DNA from: an uncultured Aeriscardovia sp.
GTDB lineage: Bacteria; Actinomycetota; Actinomycetes; Actinomycetales; Bifidobacteriaceae
Direction: 5' to 3'
Length of the DNA stretch: 64,000 bases
Assembly: GCA_903789535.1 (NCBI GenBank)
Contig: CAIFES010000002.1
Span: 62,001 to 126,000, forward strand
Of the stretch, positions 55,813-63,947 are shown one piece after another (the stretch's first letter is position 1; the number at the start of each line of letters is the position of its first letter). A program made the translations under genes and the position numbers. The notes below the pieces were generated by a model that saw only the letters and a program-made list of their open reading frames with translations, was not told where the DNA came from and did no database searches.

Positions 55813-56415
55813 TCATGCCAGAGCAAACGAGGCGATGACCGGGATGACGCCGAGGACGACGAGCGCGGGCAGAAAGCACAGTCCCACCGGCAACAGGATG
55901 CGTACGGAAAGTACCGAACCATCACGCGCGAGGCGATCCTCCTCCTGCGAACGCAGATTCCGCGCCGCCTGACGCAGCCGCGGTGCGGCGGCGGTCCCGT
56001 CGTTCCACGAGGGTGCCAGCAGATCGGCGATGATCTCCAGACGTCGGGCCGCAGACGGATCGTCCCCGTTCGCAGCACATCCGGCGCATGCCGCCTTCCA
56101 GGCCATATCCCAGTCGACGCCGCGCAGCAGCAGCCGTGAGACACGCACGAACGCAGTGATTCCTGTCTGCCGTCCCGTCACCTCGAGGGCGCGCGGCACG
56201 GCGACGCCGCCGGCCAGGAGCGCGGCGAGCACGTCCAGAAGCAGGCAGAGATCCTCTTCGTTCCCCGGTACCCCGTTCCTAGGCCGGTCCGGGACAGACG
56301 CCGTGTCGATCACCCGTCCCGGACGGCAGTCATGGCGTGAGGAGCCGGGCGGCAGGAGCAGCAGGCCGAGCAGTCCGGCCAGAACAGTGGTGAGGATGAT
56401 GAGCGTGACCGTCAT
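55813..56415 (-). CDS. tadC: TadC-like inner-membrane platform protein (T2SS F family)
   Basis: 200 aa. One N-terminal membrane segment, a cytoplasmic GspF/TadC-type helical domain (LLLDVLAALLAGGVAVPRALEVTG, LLAPSWNDGTAAAPRLRQAARNLRSQEED) and a C-terminal membrane segment. Partner of TadB in the pilus motor platform. It starts 6 nt after tadB. Confidence 0.8.
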   Translation of the reverse strand: MTVTLIILTTVLAGLLGLLLLPPGSSRHDCRPGRVIDTASVPDRPRNGVPGNEEDLCLLLDVLAALLAGGVAVPRALEVTGRQTGITAFVRVSRLLLRGVDWDMAWKAACAGCAANGDDPSAARRLEIIADLLAPSWNDGTAAAPRLRQAARNLRSQEEDRLARDGSVLSVRILLPVGLCFLPALVVLGVIPVIASFALA

Positions 56416-56421
56416 TATCCT

Positions 56422-57231
56422 TCACCGTTCCTTGCGCTCATAGTCGCGGATGACGCGCCGATACCACAGCACGCCGCAGACGATGAGACCGATGCCGACG
56501 GCGAGGCAGACGAGACCCATCGGCGTGAGCAGGAAACCGACCGGGTCGGCCAGAAGGCTGCCCCCGATGAGCAGCACGGCCGGCAACGCGGTGAGGAGCC
56601 GAATCGTCGTCTGCGGGACGGCGAGCGCGCGCCGTTTCCTGCCGGCGACCGTCCTTTGGTGGGCGTCGGTGGCGATCAGCGCATCAAGCAACGGGACGAG
56701 CGGTGCGCCGCTCTGCCCGCACACGCCGACGGCGAGCGCGAGGCGACCGGCAAGAAGCCGCCTGTCTTCCTGCGTCTCGGACGGGCACAACGCGGAAAGA
56801 CGGAGGGAAAACCATGCTTCCAGATCGTGTGTGTCATGGTCGACAGCCGGGTTCGGCGTCTGCCCGAAGACTGTGGCGAGCGCCGCGGCGGTGGTTCGTC
56901 CGGCTTCCAGCTCGTCGCGCAGCCTGTGCAGGACGGAGGCGGCGTCACGTTCCGCAGACGGGTCGCCCCGCTGGACAAGACGGGCGAGGCGGTTGAGGCG
57001 GTCGGCGAGCACAGGTTGCTCAAAAGCAGGCGTCGCGTGCCTGATCCCGCCGGATGAGGAGGCGCACCCAGGCACGCGCCCGTGCGTATACACGCCCGCG
57101 CCTGCCTGTACCGGCACGGCAGGCAGAACGTGCGCGGCCCGACGGGAAGGATGCGGTATGAGCAGCACCGCGAGCACGACGACGAGCACGCAGAGGCACA
57201 ACAGCACCCTCTGACGGTCAGCATCGGTCAT
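56422..57231 (-). CDS. tadB: TadB-like inner-membrane platform protein (T2SS F family)
   Basis: 269 aa. An N-terminal membrane helix (8-26), a helical F-type domain (VLHRLRDELEAGRTTAAALATVFG, LAVGVCGQSGAPLVPLLDALI) and two C-terminal membrane segments. It overlaps tadA by 4 nt. Confidence 0.8.
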   Translation of the reverse strand: MTDADRQRVLLCLCVLVVVLAVLLIPHPSRRAAHVLPAVPVQAGAGVYTHGRVPGCASSSGGIRHATPAFEQPVLADRLNRLARLVQRGDPSAERDAASVLHRLRDELEAGRTTAAALATVFGQTPNPAVDHDTHDLEAWFSLRLSALCPSETQEDRRLLAGRLALAVGVCGQSGAPLVPLLDALIATDAHQRTVAGRKRRALAVPQTTIRLLTALPAVLLIGGSLLADPVGFLLTPMGLVCLAVGIGLIVCGVLWYRRVIRDYERKER

Positions 57232-58559
57232 CGGATCTCCTTTCCCTGTGATCGATCGGGCTCTTGTGGTCGCCCGGACTCTGCCGCGATGACCGGAAAC
57301 TGCCGGGTCTCATCTGACGCTTTATCTATCAATTGCCACGTCTCATCTGCAAAATCTCCCGTCTCATCCATCGACTGCCCCGTCCCCTCCATCAGCTGCC
57401 GCGTCCCACCCGTCAATTTCTGCATCTCATCTGCCGGGCAGCCTGCGCCGTCTTCTTTCTCCACGTCTGTTCCCGCTCCGCCTATGCCTATTCCGTCTAT
57501 TCCTGCTTCCGGTGCCATTCCCCAACAGCGAATGCCCCAATGCCGGATAAACTCCTGCCAGCCGAGCATCGGGCGCAATCCGGCTGTCGGTGAACAGCGT
57601 GCGAGCACATGGCCGACCGGACCTGCCGGCGAATCCTCCAGCACACCGACCTGTGAGACGAAACGCCGTCCCCCACGCCGCTCGCAGTGGATAACGGCAT
57701 CGAACGCGCCAGACAGCAGCGCCGATGCCTGCCGGCCGTCCATCCCGCCCTGCGCGGCGAGGGCGAGCAGACGGGCAGGCACGCGTGCCACGCCGTCGGC
57801 ATGGAGGGTGAGCATCCCACCGCGGTGACCCGTGTTGAAGGCGCGCAGCACATCGGCGGCCTCCGGTCCGCGACACTCGCCCAGCACGATGCGGTCGGGC
57901 CGCATGCGCAGGCTCGCCTCCACAAGCGCGTCCAGCCCGACGGCGCCCTTTCCCTCGGCATTGGCCGGGCGGGCGGCGAGCGAGACGACGTCCGGGTGGT
58001 CGACGCCTCCCAGCTCGCGCACCTCCTCGATGAGCACGAGCCGGTCGGTCGGATCCGTCTGCCGCAGCAGGGCACGCAGGAGCGTGGTCTTGCCCGTGCC
58101 GGTGCCGCCGGTGAGCAGCAGCGAGGCACGGTGGCGCAAAAGGCCGCGCAACAGTCCGGGCAGGCACGGGTCTGGGAAGAACCCGGCACGTTCCAGGTCA
58201 TCGAGACCAAAATCGGCGGCGGACGGCACGCGCACACTGATCGCCGCGCCCGCGGGCACGAGCGGCGGCAGGAGCGCGTTGAGGCGCAGCCCGGAGGGTG
58301 TGGAGGCGTCCGCCACGGGATGGGCGTCATCCAGCGGAACCCCGAGCTGCGCGCACAGGAACACCGCGAGCCGGCGCACCGCCCGCGCATCGTCCAGGGG
58401 GATGGTGAGGCTGCGGCGATGCATTCCTTCTCCCGTGTCCGCCCAGACGCTGCCGTCGGGGTCGACCGCGATATCGGTCAGGCCGGGCAGATGCAGCAGC
58501 GGGGAGAGTGGGCCGAGGCTGAGGCCGTCGGATATACCAGACGATTCCGCGCCGCGCAT
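57228..58559 (-). CDS. tadA: TadA/CpaF-family pilus assembly ATPase
   Basis: 443 aa from ATG 58559, which overlaps the tadZ stop (TGATG). Walker A GGTGTGKT at about 151-158, Asp-box-like LIEEVRELGG, the Arg-rich RMRPDRIVLGECRGPEA segment (Walker B) and His box GHRGGMLTLHADG. Powers pilus assembly at the cytoplasmic face. The last ~90 residues are a repeat-like Glu/Thr/Asp/Met-rich tail (MEGTGQSMDETGDFADETW) that TadA proteins usually lack. Confidence 0.9.
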   Translation of the reverse strand: MRGAESSGISDGLSLGPLSPLLHLPGLTDIAVDPDGSVWADTGEGMHRRSLTIPLDDARAVRRLAVFLCAQLGVPLDDAHPVADASTPSGLRLNALLPPLVPAGAAISVRVPSAADFGLDDLERAGFFPDPCLPGLLRGLLRHRASLLLTGGTGTGKTTLLRALLRQTDPTDRLVLIEEVRELGGVDHPDVVSLAARPANAEGKGAVGLDALVEASLRMRPDRIVLGECRGPEAADVLRAFNTGHRGGMLTLHADGVARVPARLLALAAQGGMDGRQASALLSGAFDAVIHCERRGGRRFVSQVGVLEDSPAGPVGHVLARCSPTAGLRPMLGWQEFIRHWGIRCWGMAPEAGIDGIGIGGAGTDVEKEDGAGCPADEMQKLTGGTRQLMEGTGQSMDETGDFADETWQLIDKASDETRQFPVIAAESGRPQEPDRSQGKEIR

Positions 58560-59443
58560 CACGCGCCTCCAGCCGGGCAGGCCGCCGCCCGCCGCACCAG
58601 CCGGTCGCACAGACGCAGGAGGCCGCGCGGCACCTGCCATAAACCCACTCCGGCCTCGATCTGGTCGGTCAGACGCGGGAAACGACGGTACCGTCCGATG
58701 ACCGGCACGCCGAGCGCATCGGCGATCTGCCCGTCATCCGGCGCGGGCGACGACCACCCCGGGACGACCGGGCCGATGCGGGAAACGACCGTGGCAATTC
58801 TCGCCCCCGGCAGGGCGCGGCGGCAGTCTTCCGCCAGCATCCGTCCGGCGGCGAGCGCGGCCAGGCAGGGCGCGGTGAGCAGGAGCACCGTCACCGCCCC
58901 GTCCTGCGCCTGCCCGCAGGAGTGCCCGAGAAAATGCGCAAGGCGGTCAGGAAGCCGGGTGCCCTGCCCTGCATCGATCACGAGCGGGCCGGGCAGGCCC
59001 ATCAGGGCGTCGAACACCGCGTCCTGCTCCCACGGTCGGGGCGCATGCCCGGACCACGGTCTTCCGGCAAGGACCCGCACACCGTCCGCCGCGGGCAGCC
59101 GCGCCGCGAGCGTGGTGGCGTCGACGACGCCGAGCGGGGCGCGGATATCCTGCCAGCGCAGCCCCGGCTCCTCCTCCAGTCCGAGGATCATGTCCAGACC
59201 ACCGCGGTCCGGATCCGCCCCGACGAGCGTCACACCGGCCTGCCCGCCCGAGCGTGCGGCCTGACACGCCAGCAGCGCGGCGAGCGTGCTCGTGCCGACT
59301 CCTCCCGCCGTGCCGACGACCACGAGGACGGGTTCCGTCCTGCGTGGGGTCGGCGGACGGCCGTTGTCGGGAGTATCAGGGTCGATTCCCGGCTCCTCGG
59401 CCGCAGGCAGCAGGCGCTGTGAGTAATCACTGATCGTTCTCAT
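58559..59443 (-). CDS. tadZ: TadZ/CpaE-like ParA-family ATPase
   Basis: 294 aa. A deviant Walker A (GTAGGVGTSTLAALLA) lies after a ~40-residue N-terminus. GADPDRGGLDMILGLE and IDAGQG follow as in septum-site/TadZ-like ATPases (Rv3660c position). It probably localises the pilus machine. ATG 59443 is preceded by a GGGGGC stretch, a weak ribosome-binding site. First gene of the tadZ-A-B-C unit. Confidence 0.82.
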   Translation of the reverse strand: MRTISDYSQRLLPAAEEPGIDPDTPDNGRPPTPRRTEPVLVVVGTAGGVGTSTLAALLACQAARSGGQAGVTLVGADPDRGGLDMILGLEEEPGLRWQDIRAPLGVVDATTLAARLPAADGVRVLAGRPWSGHAPRPWEQDAVFDALMGLPGPLVIDAGQGTRLPDRLAHFLGHSCGQAQDGAVTVLLLTAPCLAALAAGRMLAEDCRRALPGARIATVVSRIGPVVPGWSSPAPDDGQIADALGVPVIGRYRRFPRLTDQIEAGVGLWQVPRGLLRLCDRLVRRAAACPAGGA

Positions 59444-59490
59444 GCCCCCAGCCTCAAACAGAGCAGAAGCCAATTGAAGACGACGGCCCG

Positions 59491-59508
59491 ATTGTGGAAA
59501 ACTGGCGG
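59491..59508 (-). promoter_or_regulatory. 18-bp tad-associated element, copy 2
   Basis: Minus-strand CCGCCAGTTTTCCACAAT, 48 nt upstream of the tadZ start and identical to the copy upstream of the pilin gene, in the same orientation relative to the gene. Confidence 0.6.
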
Positions 59509-59570
59509 TCGACGATCAGCGGTCAGCCTGACCACGGAAACCGATCAAATGACAACCGCCAATTCGGTCG

Positions 59571-59676
59571 TAATGACCGTCTCGCTAATGACAGCAAGTC
59601 CAGTCACGGCAGACATCGTCCCATTCACGCCAATTCGGTCACAATTGTTTCGGTCACAATTGCCGAATTCGGTCAC
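59571..59676. repeat. Cluster of AATTCGGTC direct repeats
   Basis: AATTCGGTC at 59571, 59632 and 59666, with a variant TTTCGGTC at 59648. TTCGGTCACAATTG occurs exactly twice (59634-59647 and 59649-59662). It looks like a multi-site protein-binding region upstream of tadZ. Confidence 0.75.
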
Positions 59677-60019
59677 GCCGGCAGTATGGGCGAAACGCCG
59701 GGAATCACCGGCAAAAGAAGCCGGACAATGCTGAAAGCAACAATCTCGATCAGAATCTGTTCGTTTTTGTGCGTTTTTGAGCGATTATTTTTGATCAGAG
59801 CAGACAGACAACACAATTGCGATCACTCGAATCCGCCCCAAAATCCCCGCCGGCGACGCTTCCCAGCCGCCCAAAAGTCCGCCATAATAGGAGTCACAAG
59901 GAAAATTCAAGAGAGCAGCTCCACACCTGGTTACCGATTAACCATTGCGTTGGACGGAATTGATGAACATACTTACCGCCGCAACGAGGATGTTGTGACT
60001 ATCTGCTCTATTCCTTGTC

Positions 60020-60059
60020 AATAAGGGAGGGTCCCCACTTCGGATCCTCCCTTATTTTG
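60020..60059 (+). terminator. Strong intrinsic terminator of an unidentified transcript
   Basis: A 15-bp stem with one G-T pair (60020-60034 / 60042-60056) followed by TTTTG. No plus-strand gene precedes it; tadZ runs the other way and ppk starts after it. Confidence 0.88.
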
Positions 60060-60226
60060 TTGTCCGATGCTTTGCCGCCCGGCACGCCGGTCCTGTTGAC
60101 GGACGCACAGACGGCGACCTACGCACCGGCAATATCCAGCAGCCGCGTGGAACCCGCATCCACCGAGCGCATGTGACGCGCTCGTGACACCCCCGCGGAC
60201 AGCGCCTCGACGCCGCCCGCCCGCCG

Positions 60227-60232
60227 TAGACT
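60227..60232 (+). promoter_or_regulatory. -10 box (TAGACT) for ppk
   Basis: TAGACT ends 6 nt before the ppk ATG with only AAAGGT between, so the transcript is probably leaderless or has a very short leader. Confidence 0.5.
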
Positions 60233-60238
60233 AAAGGT

Positions 60239-62539
60239 ATGAGCCAGATGTACACCGAACCGTCCAAGCAGGAACTGCGCGAGGAGATCGCCGAGCATAT
60301 CGCCGAGCCGACGAAGAGCACGAAGCAGACCCTCAAAATCGAGGGCCTGTCCGAGTCCGAGCTCAAGAAAGGCCACCCGCTGCTCGAGAAGCCCCTGCCC
60401 GAGAAGCGTTTCTACGACCGCGAGCTGAGCTGGCTGCTGTTCAACAAGCGCGTCATGGAGCTTGAGGAGGACCCGGGCGTCCCGCTGCTCGAGCGCGCCA
60501 GCTTCGCCAGCATCTTCGCCAGCAATCTCAACGAGTACTTCATGGTCCGCGTCGCCGGGCTCAAGCGCCGCATCCAGCTCGGCATCGCCAAACCGAGCCC
60601 GGCGGGCCTGTCCGCCGCCCAGCAGCTGCACGCTATCGCCGACCTCAACCACCAGCTGCAGGCCGAGCACGCCCGCTACACGCTCGAGACGCTCATGCCC
60701 GAGCTTGCCGCGGAGGGCATCGAGCTGCTGCGCTGGAACGAGCTGAGCATCTCCGAGCAGGAGGAGCTCACCCAGTTCTTCCACCGTCAGGTGTTCCCTG
60801 TGCTCACGCCGCTCGCCGTCGACCCGGCGCACCCGTTCCCGTACATCTCGGGCAACTCGCTCAACCTCGCCGTGCTCGTGCAGAACCCCACCAGCGGCAA
60901 ATCGCACTTCGCGCGCGTCAAAATCCCGGACAATATTTCCCGGCTCATCCCCATCAGCGACAAGACGGGCATCGACCCGGCCACCGGCAAGCCGCGGTTC
61001 TGCTTCCTGACGATGGAGAACCTCATCAACGCGCACCTCGACGCGCTCTTCCCGGGCATGAAGATCCAGGAGTCGCGCAGTTTCCGCGTCACCCGCAACG
61101 AGGACATCGACCTCGAGGACGATGACGACGATTCCGGCTCGCTGCTGACCACCATGGAGCACGAGCTGCAGATGCGCCGCTTCGGGCCGCCGGTGCGTCT
61201 GGAGCTGAGCGAGAACACCTCGCAGTACCTCTCCCGCCTGCTGGCCGACAAGCTCGGCGTCACCGCGGACGAGGTGTACCGCCTGCCGATCCCGCTCGAT
61301 CTGACGCTCATGTCGGAGATCCACCACGACGTGGACCGCCCGGACCTCAAGTACCCGCCGTATTACGCGCCCACCAACGCGCAGATCGCCAACGTGCGCG
61401 CCGCCGGCAGCCAGGACGAGGACGTGTTCGCCGCCATCCGCGAGGGCGACATCCTCCTGCACCACCCCTACGAGTCGTTCCAGACCTCTGTGGTGCGCTT
61501 CGTGCAGCAGGCGGCCGCCGACCCGAACGTGCTGGCCATCAAGCAGACCATCTACCGCACCTCCGATGACTCGGCCATCGTCAACGCGCTCATCGACGCC
61601 GCACACCGCGGCAAGCAGGTGCTGGCGCTCGTGGAGATCAAGGCACGCTTCGACGAGCAGAACAACATCAGCTGGGCGCGCCGCCTCGAGCATGCGGGCG
61701 TGCATGTGGTCTACGGCATCGTCGGCCTCAAGACGCACTGCAAGCTGCTGCTCGTCGTGCGCCGCGAGAATGGCCAGCTGCGCCGCTACTGCCATGTGGG
61801 AACGGGCAACTACAACCCGAAGACCGCCCGCCAGTACACCGATCTGGGCCTTCTGACGTGCGACCCGGTGGTCGGCCAGGACCTGACCCGCCTGTTCAAC
61901 CAGCTCTCGGGCTACGCGCCGCAGGAGAACTTCCACCGCCTGCTCGTCGCCCCGCGCGGCATCCGCACCGGCCTGATCGCCCGCATCCGCCGCGAGGAGA
62001 AGGCGGCCCTCGACGGCCACCCGGCGTGGATCAAGATCAAGGTCAACTCGCTCGTGGACGAGGACACCATCGACGCGCTCTACAGGGCCAGCCAGGCCGG
62101 CGTGAAGATCGACTGCGTGGTGCGCGGCATCTGCTGCCTCAAGCCCGGCATCCCGCGGCTTTCCGAGAACATCCGCGTGCACTCCATCCTCGGGCGCTTC
62201 CTCGAGCACTCGCGCATCTTTGCCTTCGCCAATTCGAACGGCCCGCAGATCGGCGAGGGCCCGGCGAGCGGCCCGGAGGTGTGGATCGGCTCGGCGGACA
62301 TCATGCACCGCAACCTTGATTCGCGCGTCGAGGCGCTCATCCGCATCACCTCGCCCAACCAGATCAAGCAGCTCATCGATTACGTCGATCTGCAGATGAG
62401 CGAGAAGACCTCCAGCTGGCATGAGCAGCAGGACGGCTCGTATGTGCGGCACAACACCGACAAGGACGGCAAGGCGCTCCAGGACGCGCAGGTCGTGCTG
62501 ATGCGCCGGCGCCGTCACCCGGGCAAGAAGAACGACTGA
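60239..62539 (+). CDS. ppk: Polyphosphate kinase
   Basis: PPK1, which polymerises the gamma-phosphate of ATP into polyphosphate. 766 aa. N domain FYDRELSWLLFNKRVMELEED, head domain, and the catalytic core with AADPNVLAIKQTIYRTS, HVVYGIVGLKTHCKLLLVVRR (the autophosphorylated His region) and YCHVGTGNYNP. An acidic insert (DLEDDDDD, about 295-302) lies in the head domain. A C-terminal extension of about 40 residues is polar. Confidence 0.96.
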   Translation: MSQMYTEPSKQELREEIAEHIAEPTKSTKQTLKIEGLSESELKKGHPLLEKPLPEKRFYDRELSWLLFNKRVMELEEDPGVPLLERASFASIFASNLNEYFMVRVAGLKRRIQLGIAKPSPAGLSAAQQLHAIADLNHQLQAEHARYTLETLMPELAAEGIELLRWNELSISEQEELTQFFHRQVFPVLTPLAVDPAHPFPYISGNSLNLAVLVQNPTSGKSHFARVKIPDNISRLIPISDKTGIDPATGKPRFCFLTMENLINAHLDALFPGMKIQESRSFRVTRNEDIDLEDDDDDSGSLLTTMEHELQMRRFGPPVRLELSENTSQYLSRLLADKLGVTADEVYRLPIPLDLTLMSEIHHDVDRPDLKYPPYYAPTNAQIANVRAAGSQDEDVFAAIREGDILLHHPYESFQTSVVRFVQQAAADPNVLAIKQTIYRTSDDSAIVNALIDAAHRGKQVLALVEIKARFDEQNNISWARRLEHAGVHVVYGIVGLKTHCKLLLVVRRENGQLRRYCHVGTGNYNPKTARQYTDLGLLTCDPVVGQDLTRLFNQLSGYAPQENFHRLLVAPRGIRTGLIARIRREEKAALDGHPAWIKIKVNSLVDEDTIDALYRASQAGVKIDCVVRGICCLKPGIPRLSENIRVHSILGRFLEHSRIFAFANSNGPQIGEGPASGPEVWIGSADIMHRNLDSRVEALIRITSPNQIKQLIDYVDLQMSEKTSSWHEQQDGSYVRHNTDKDGKALQDAQVVLMRRRRHPGKKND

Positions 62540-62544
62540 GCAGG

Positions 62545-62570
62545 AAGGCCGGCCCCGTGCCGGCCTTTTT
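62545..62570 (+). terminator. Rho-independent terminator after ppk
   Basis: The 9-bp stem AAGGCCGGC / GCCGGCCTT (62545-62553 / 62559-62567) runs into a T-run. Confidence 0.92.
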
Positions 62571-62575
62571 GCTGC

Positions 62576-62603
62576 CACGAAAGCAGCTGCACGAAAGCAG
62601 TTG
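62576..62603. repeat. Two 14-bp tandem repeats
   Basis: CACGAAAGCAGCTG (62576-62589) is followed by CACGAAAGCAGTTG, between ppk and mutT1. Confidence 0.85.
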
Positions 62604-62708
62604 TCCAAAAGCAACTGTGCAAAAGACCGTGTGATCGATTGTGTGATCGCCGGTATACCACCGGGAACGCAGTAAGATTCCACACTCCGGTCAGGGGAAA
62701 GAAGAACG

Positions 62709-63947
62709 ATGTCGAAGAAAAAGAACGATGACGGCAAGAAGCCTGACGATCTCAAAAACGCCACGGTGATCGAGGCGGCGGGGGCGGTCATCTTCCGCAA
62801 CAGGACCGCGCACGCCAATAAGGACAACACCCAGAACAGTACCGAAAACAGCCTCAACAACGGCAACGACGCAACCGGCACCCGCGACGGCGTGGATGAC
62901 GCGCCGTCCACCATCGTGCAGGCAGGCGCCGTGGCCGGGCCGGACGGGCTGGAGATCCTGCTCGAACACCGCGCCAAATACGACGACTGGTCCATCCCCA
63001 AAGGCAAGGTCGACCCGCGCGAGTCGCTCGCCCACACCGCCGTGCGCGAGGTGGCAGAGGAGACAGGCGTGCACATCCGCCTCTCCGCCAAGATCGCCGA
63101 GGTGAGGTACCCGCTGCACATGGACGGCTCGGAGGGCGCCCGCGACAAGAAGCACAAGGGCGGCAAGCACCATCGCCACCAGGAGCTGGTCAAGCATGTG
63201 ACGTACTGGGCCGGCGTGCCGATCAGCCAGGAGCAGGCGGACACGCGCGAGCAGCCGTTCGGCCATCCCAATCCGAAGGACAACGAGACCGACCGGCTCG
63301 TCTGGCTCGGTCTGCGCGAGGCACGCGAGCGTCTGAGCTATCCGGATGACCGCAAGGTGCTCGACGCGTTCGCCGACTTCGTCACCGCGGGCGGCGACCA
63401 CGCGGCCACGCTCGTCTTCGTGCGCCACGGCGCCGCCGAGCGGCGCAAGCACTGGTCATGGCAGGAAGAGCTGCGTCCCCTCACACCAAAAGGCGCGGCG
63501 GAGAGCCTCGCCCTCGCGCGCGAGATCGCCTGCTACGCGCCGTCGCACCTCTTCTCCTCGCCATGGCGCCGCTGCCGCCAGAGCCTGGAGGCCTACTCCG
63601 CCCAGAGCGGTATCGCGGTGGAGAATATGCCACAGATGACCGAGGACGCGGCGCTGGCCAATCCGCCCGCGGCGGTGAGCGCACAGGAGGCGCTTGTCGC
63701 GGCCATGGCGGGCCGGGGTCTTTCCGACAGATCCACCGCCGCTGCGGCCGTCTGCCTGCACCGGCCGGTGCTGGGACTGCTGCTGCCGCTTATTGCGGAT
63801 GCCGCGCTCGACCATGACGTGGCCGACCGCGTGCCCGACGAGTCGCCGTGGCTCGCCACCGGCACCGGACTGGCCGTCACGTTCACGCGGCATGAGGGCC
63901 GGCTCGTCGTGCTCGACGCGCATCCCCTCACGCCGGTCGTGTACTGA
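62709..63947 (+). CDS. mutT1: Nudix hydrolase fused to histidine phosphatase (MutT1-like)
   Basis: 412 aa. The N-terminal Nudix domain has an intact Nudix box (GKVDPRESLAHTAVREVAEETGV, about 98-120). The C-terminal half is a histidine-phosphatase domain with FVRHGAAE (about 238-245) and SSPWRRCRQSLEA. The same two-domain order is found in mycobacterial MutT1, which hydrolyses 8-oxo-(d)GTP and diadenosine polyphosphates. An Asn/Thr/Asp-rich insert (about 32-70) and a Lys/His-rich loop (KKHKGGKHHRHQ) interrupt the Nudix domain. AGGGGAAAG precedes the ATG. It lies next to ppk, as in some other actinobacteria. Confidence 0.92.
   Translation: MSKKKNDDGKKPDDLKNATVIEAAGAVIFRNRTAHANKDNTQNSTENSLNNGNDATGTRDGVDDAPSTIVQAGAVAGPDGLEILLEHRAKYDDWSIPKGKVDPRESLAHTAVREVAEETGVHIRLSAKIAEVRYPLHMDGSEGARDKKHKGGKHHRHQELVKHVTYWAGVPISQEQADTREQPFGHPNPKDNETDRLVWLGLREARERLSYPDDRKVLDAFADFVTAGGDHAATLVFVRHGAAERRKHWSWQEELRPLTPKGAAESLALAREIACYAPSHLFSSPWRRCRQSLEAYSAQSGIAVENMPQMTEDAALANPPAAVSAQEALVAAMAGRGLSDRSTAAAAVCLHRPVLGLLLPLIADAALDHDVADRVPDESPWLATGTGLAVTFTRHEGRLVVLDAHPLTPVVY

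Larger units (their letters stand above)
59444..60238. other. 795-nt repeat-rich intergenic region tadZ / ppk
   Basis: From left: the 18-bp tad element (59491-59508), a cluster of AATTCGGTC repeats (59571-59676), AT-rich stretches (59740-59815), and a segment that ends in a strong plus-strand terminator (60020-60059). The last frame before the terminator reads ...DGIDEHTYRRNEDVVTICSIPCQ and stops, but I find no start codon with a ribosome-binding site. The region may hold a small RNA or a decayed gene. A TAGACT -10 box for ppk closes it. Confidence 0.6.

Noticed and set aside
59700-60060. tmRNA, 4.5S RNA or RNase P RNA
   Set aside because: None of their conserved sequence blocks is present.
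59444-60238. Replication origin, suggested by a DnaA-like box, repeats and AT-rich DNA
   Set aside because: No dnaA/dnaN neighbourhood, only one weak TTTTCCACA box, and the same sequence recurs before the pilin gene, which fits regulation better.
60119-63283. Very long open frame antisense to ppk and mutT1
   Set aside because: It mirrors the codon pattern of the two real genes, is rich in Arg/Leu/Val/His/Asp in shadow style, and has no recognisable domain.
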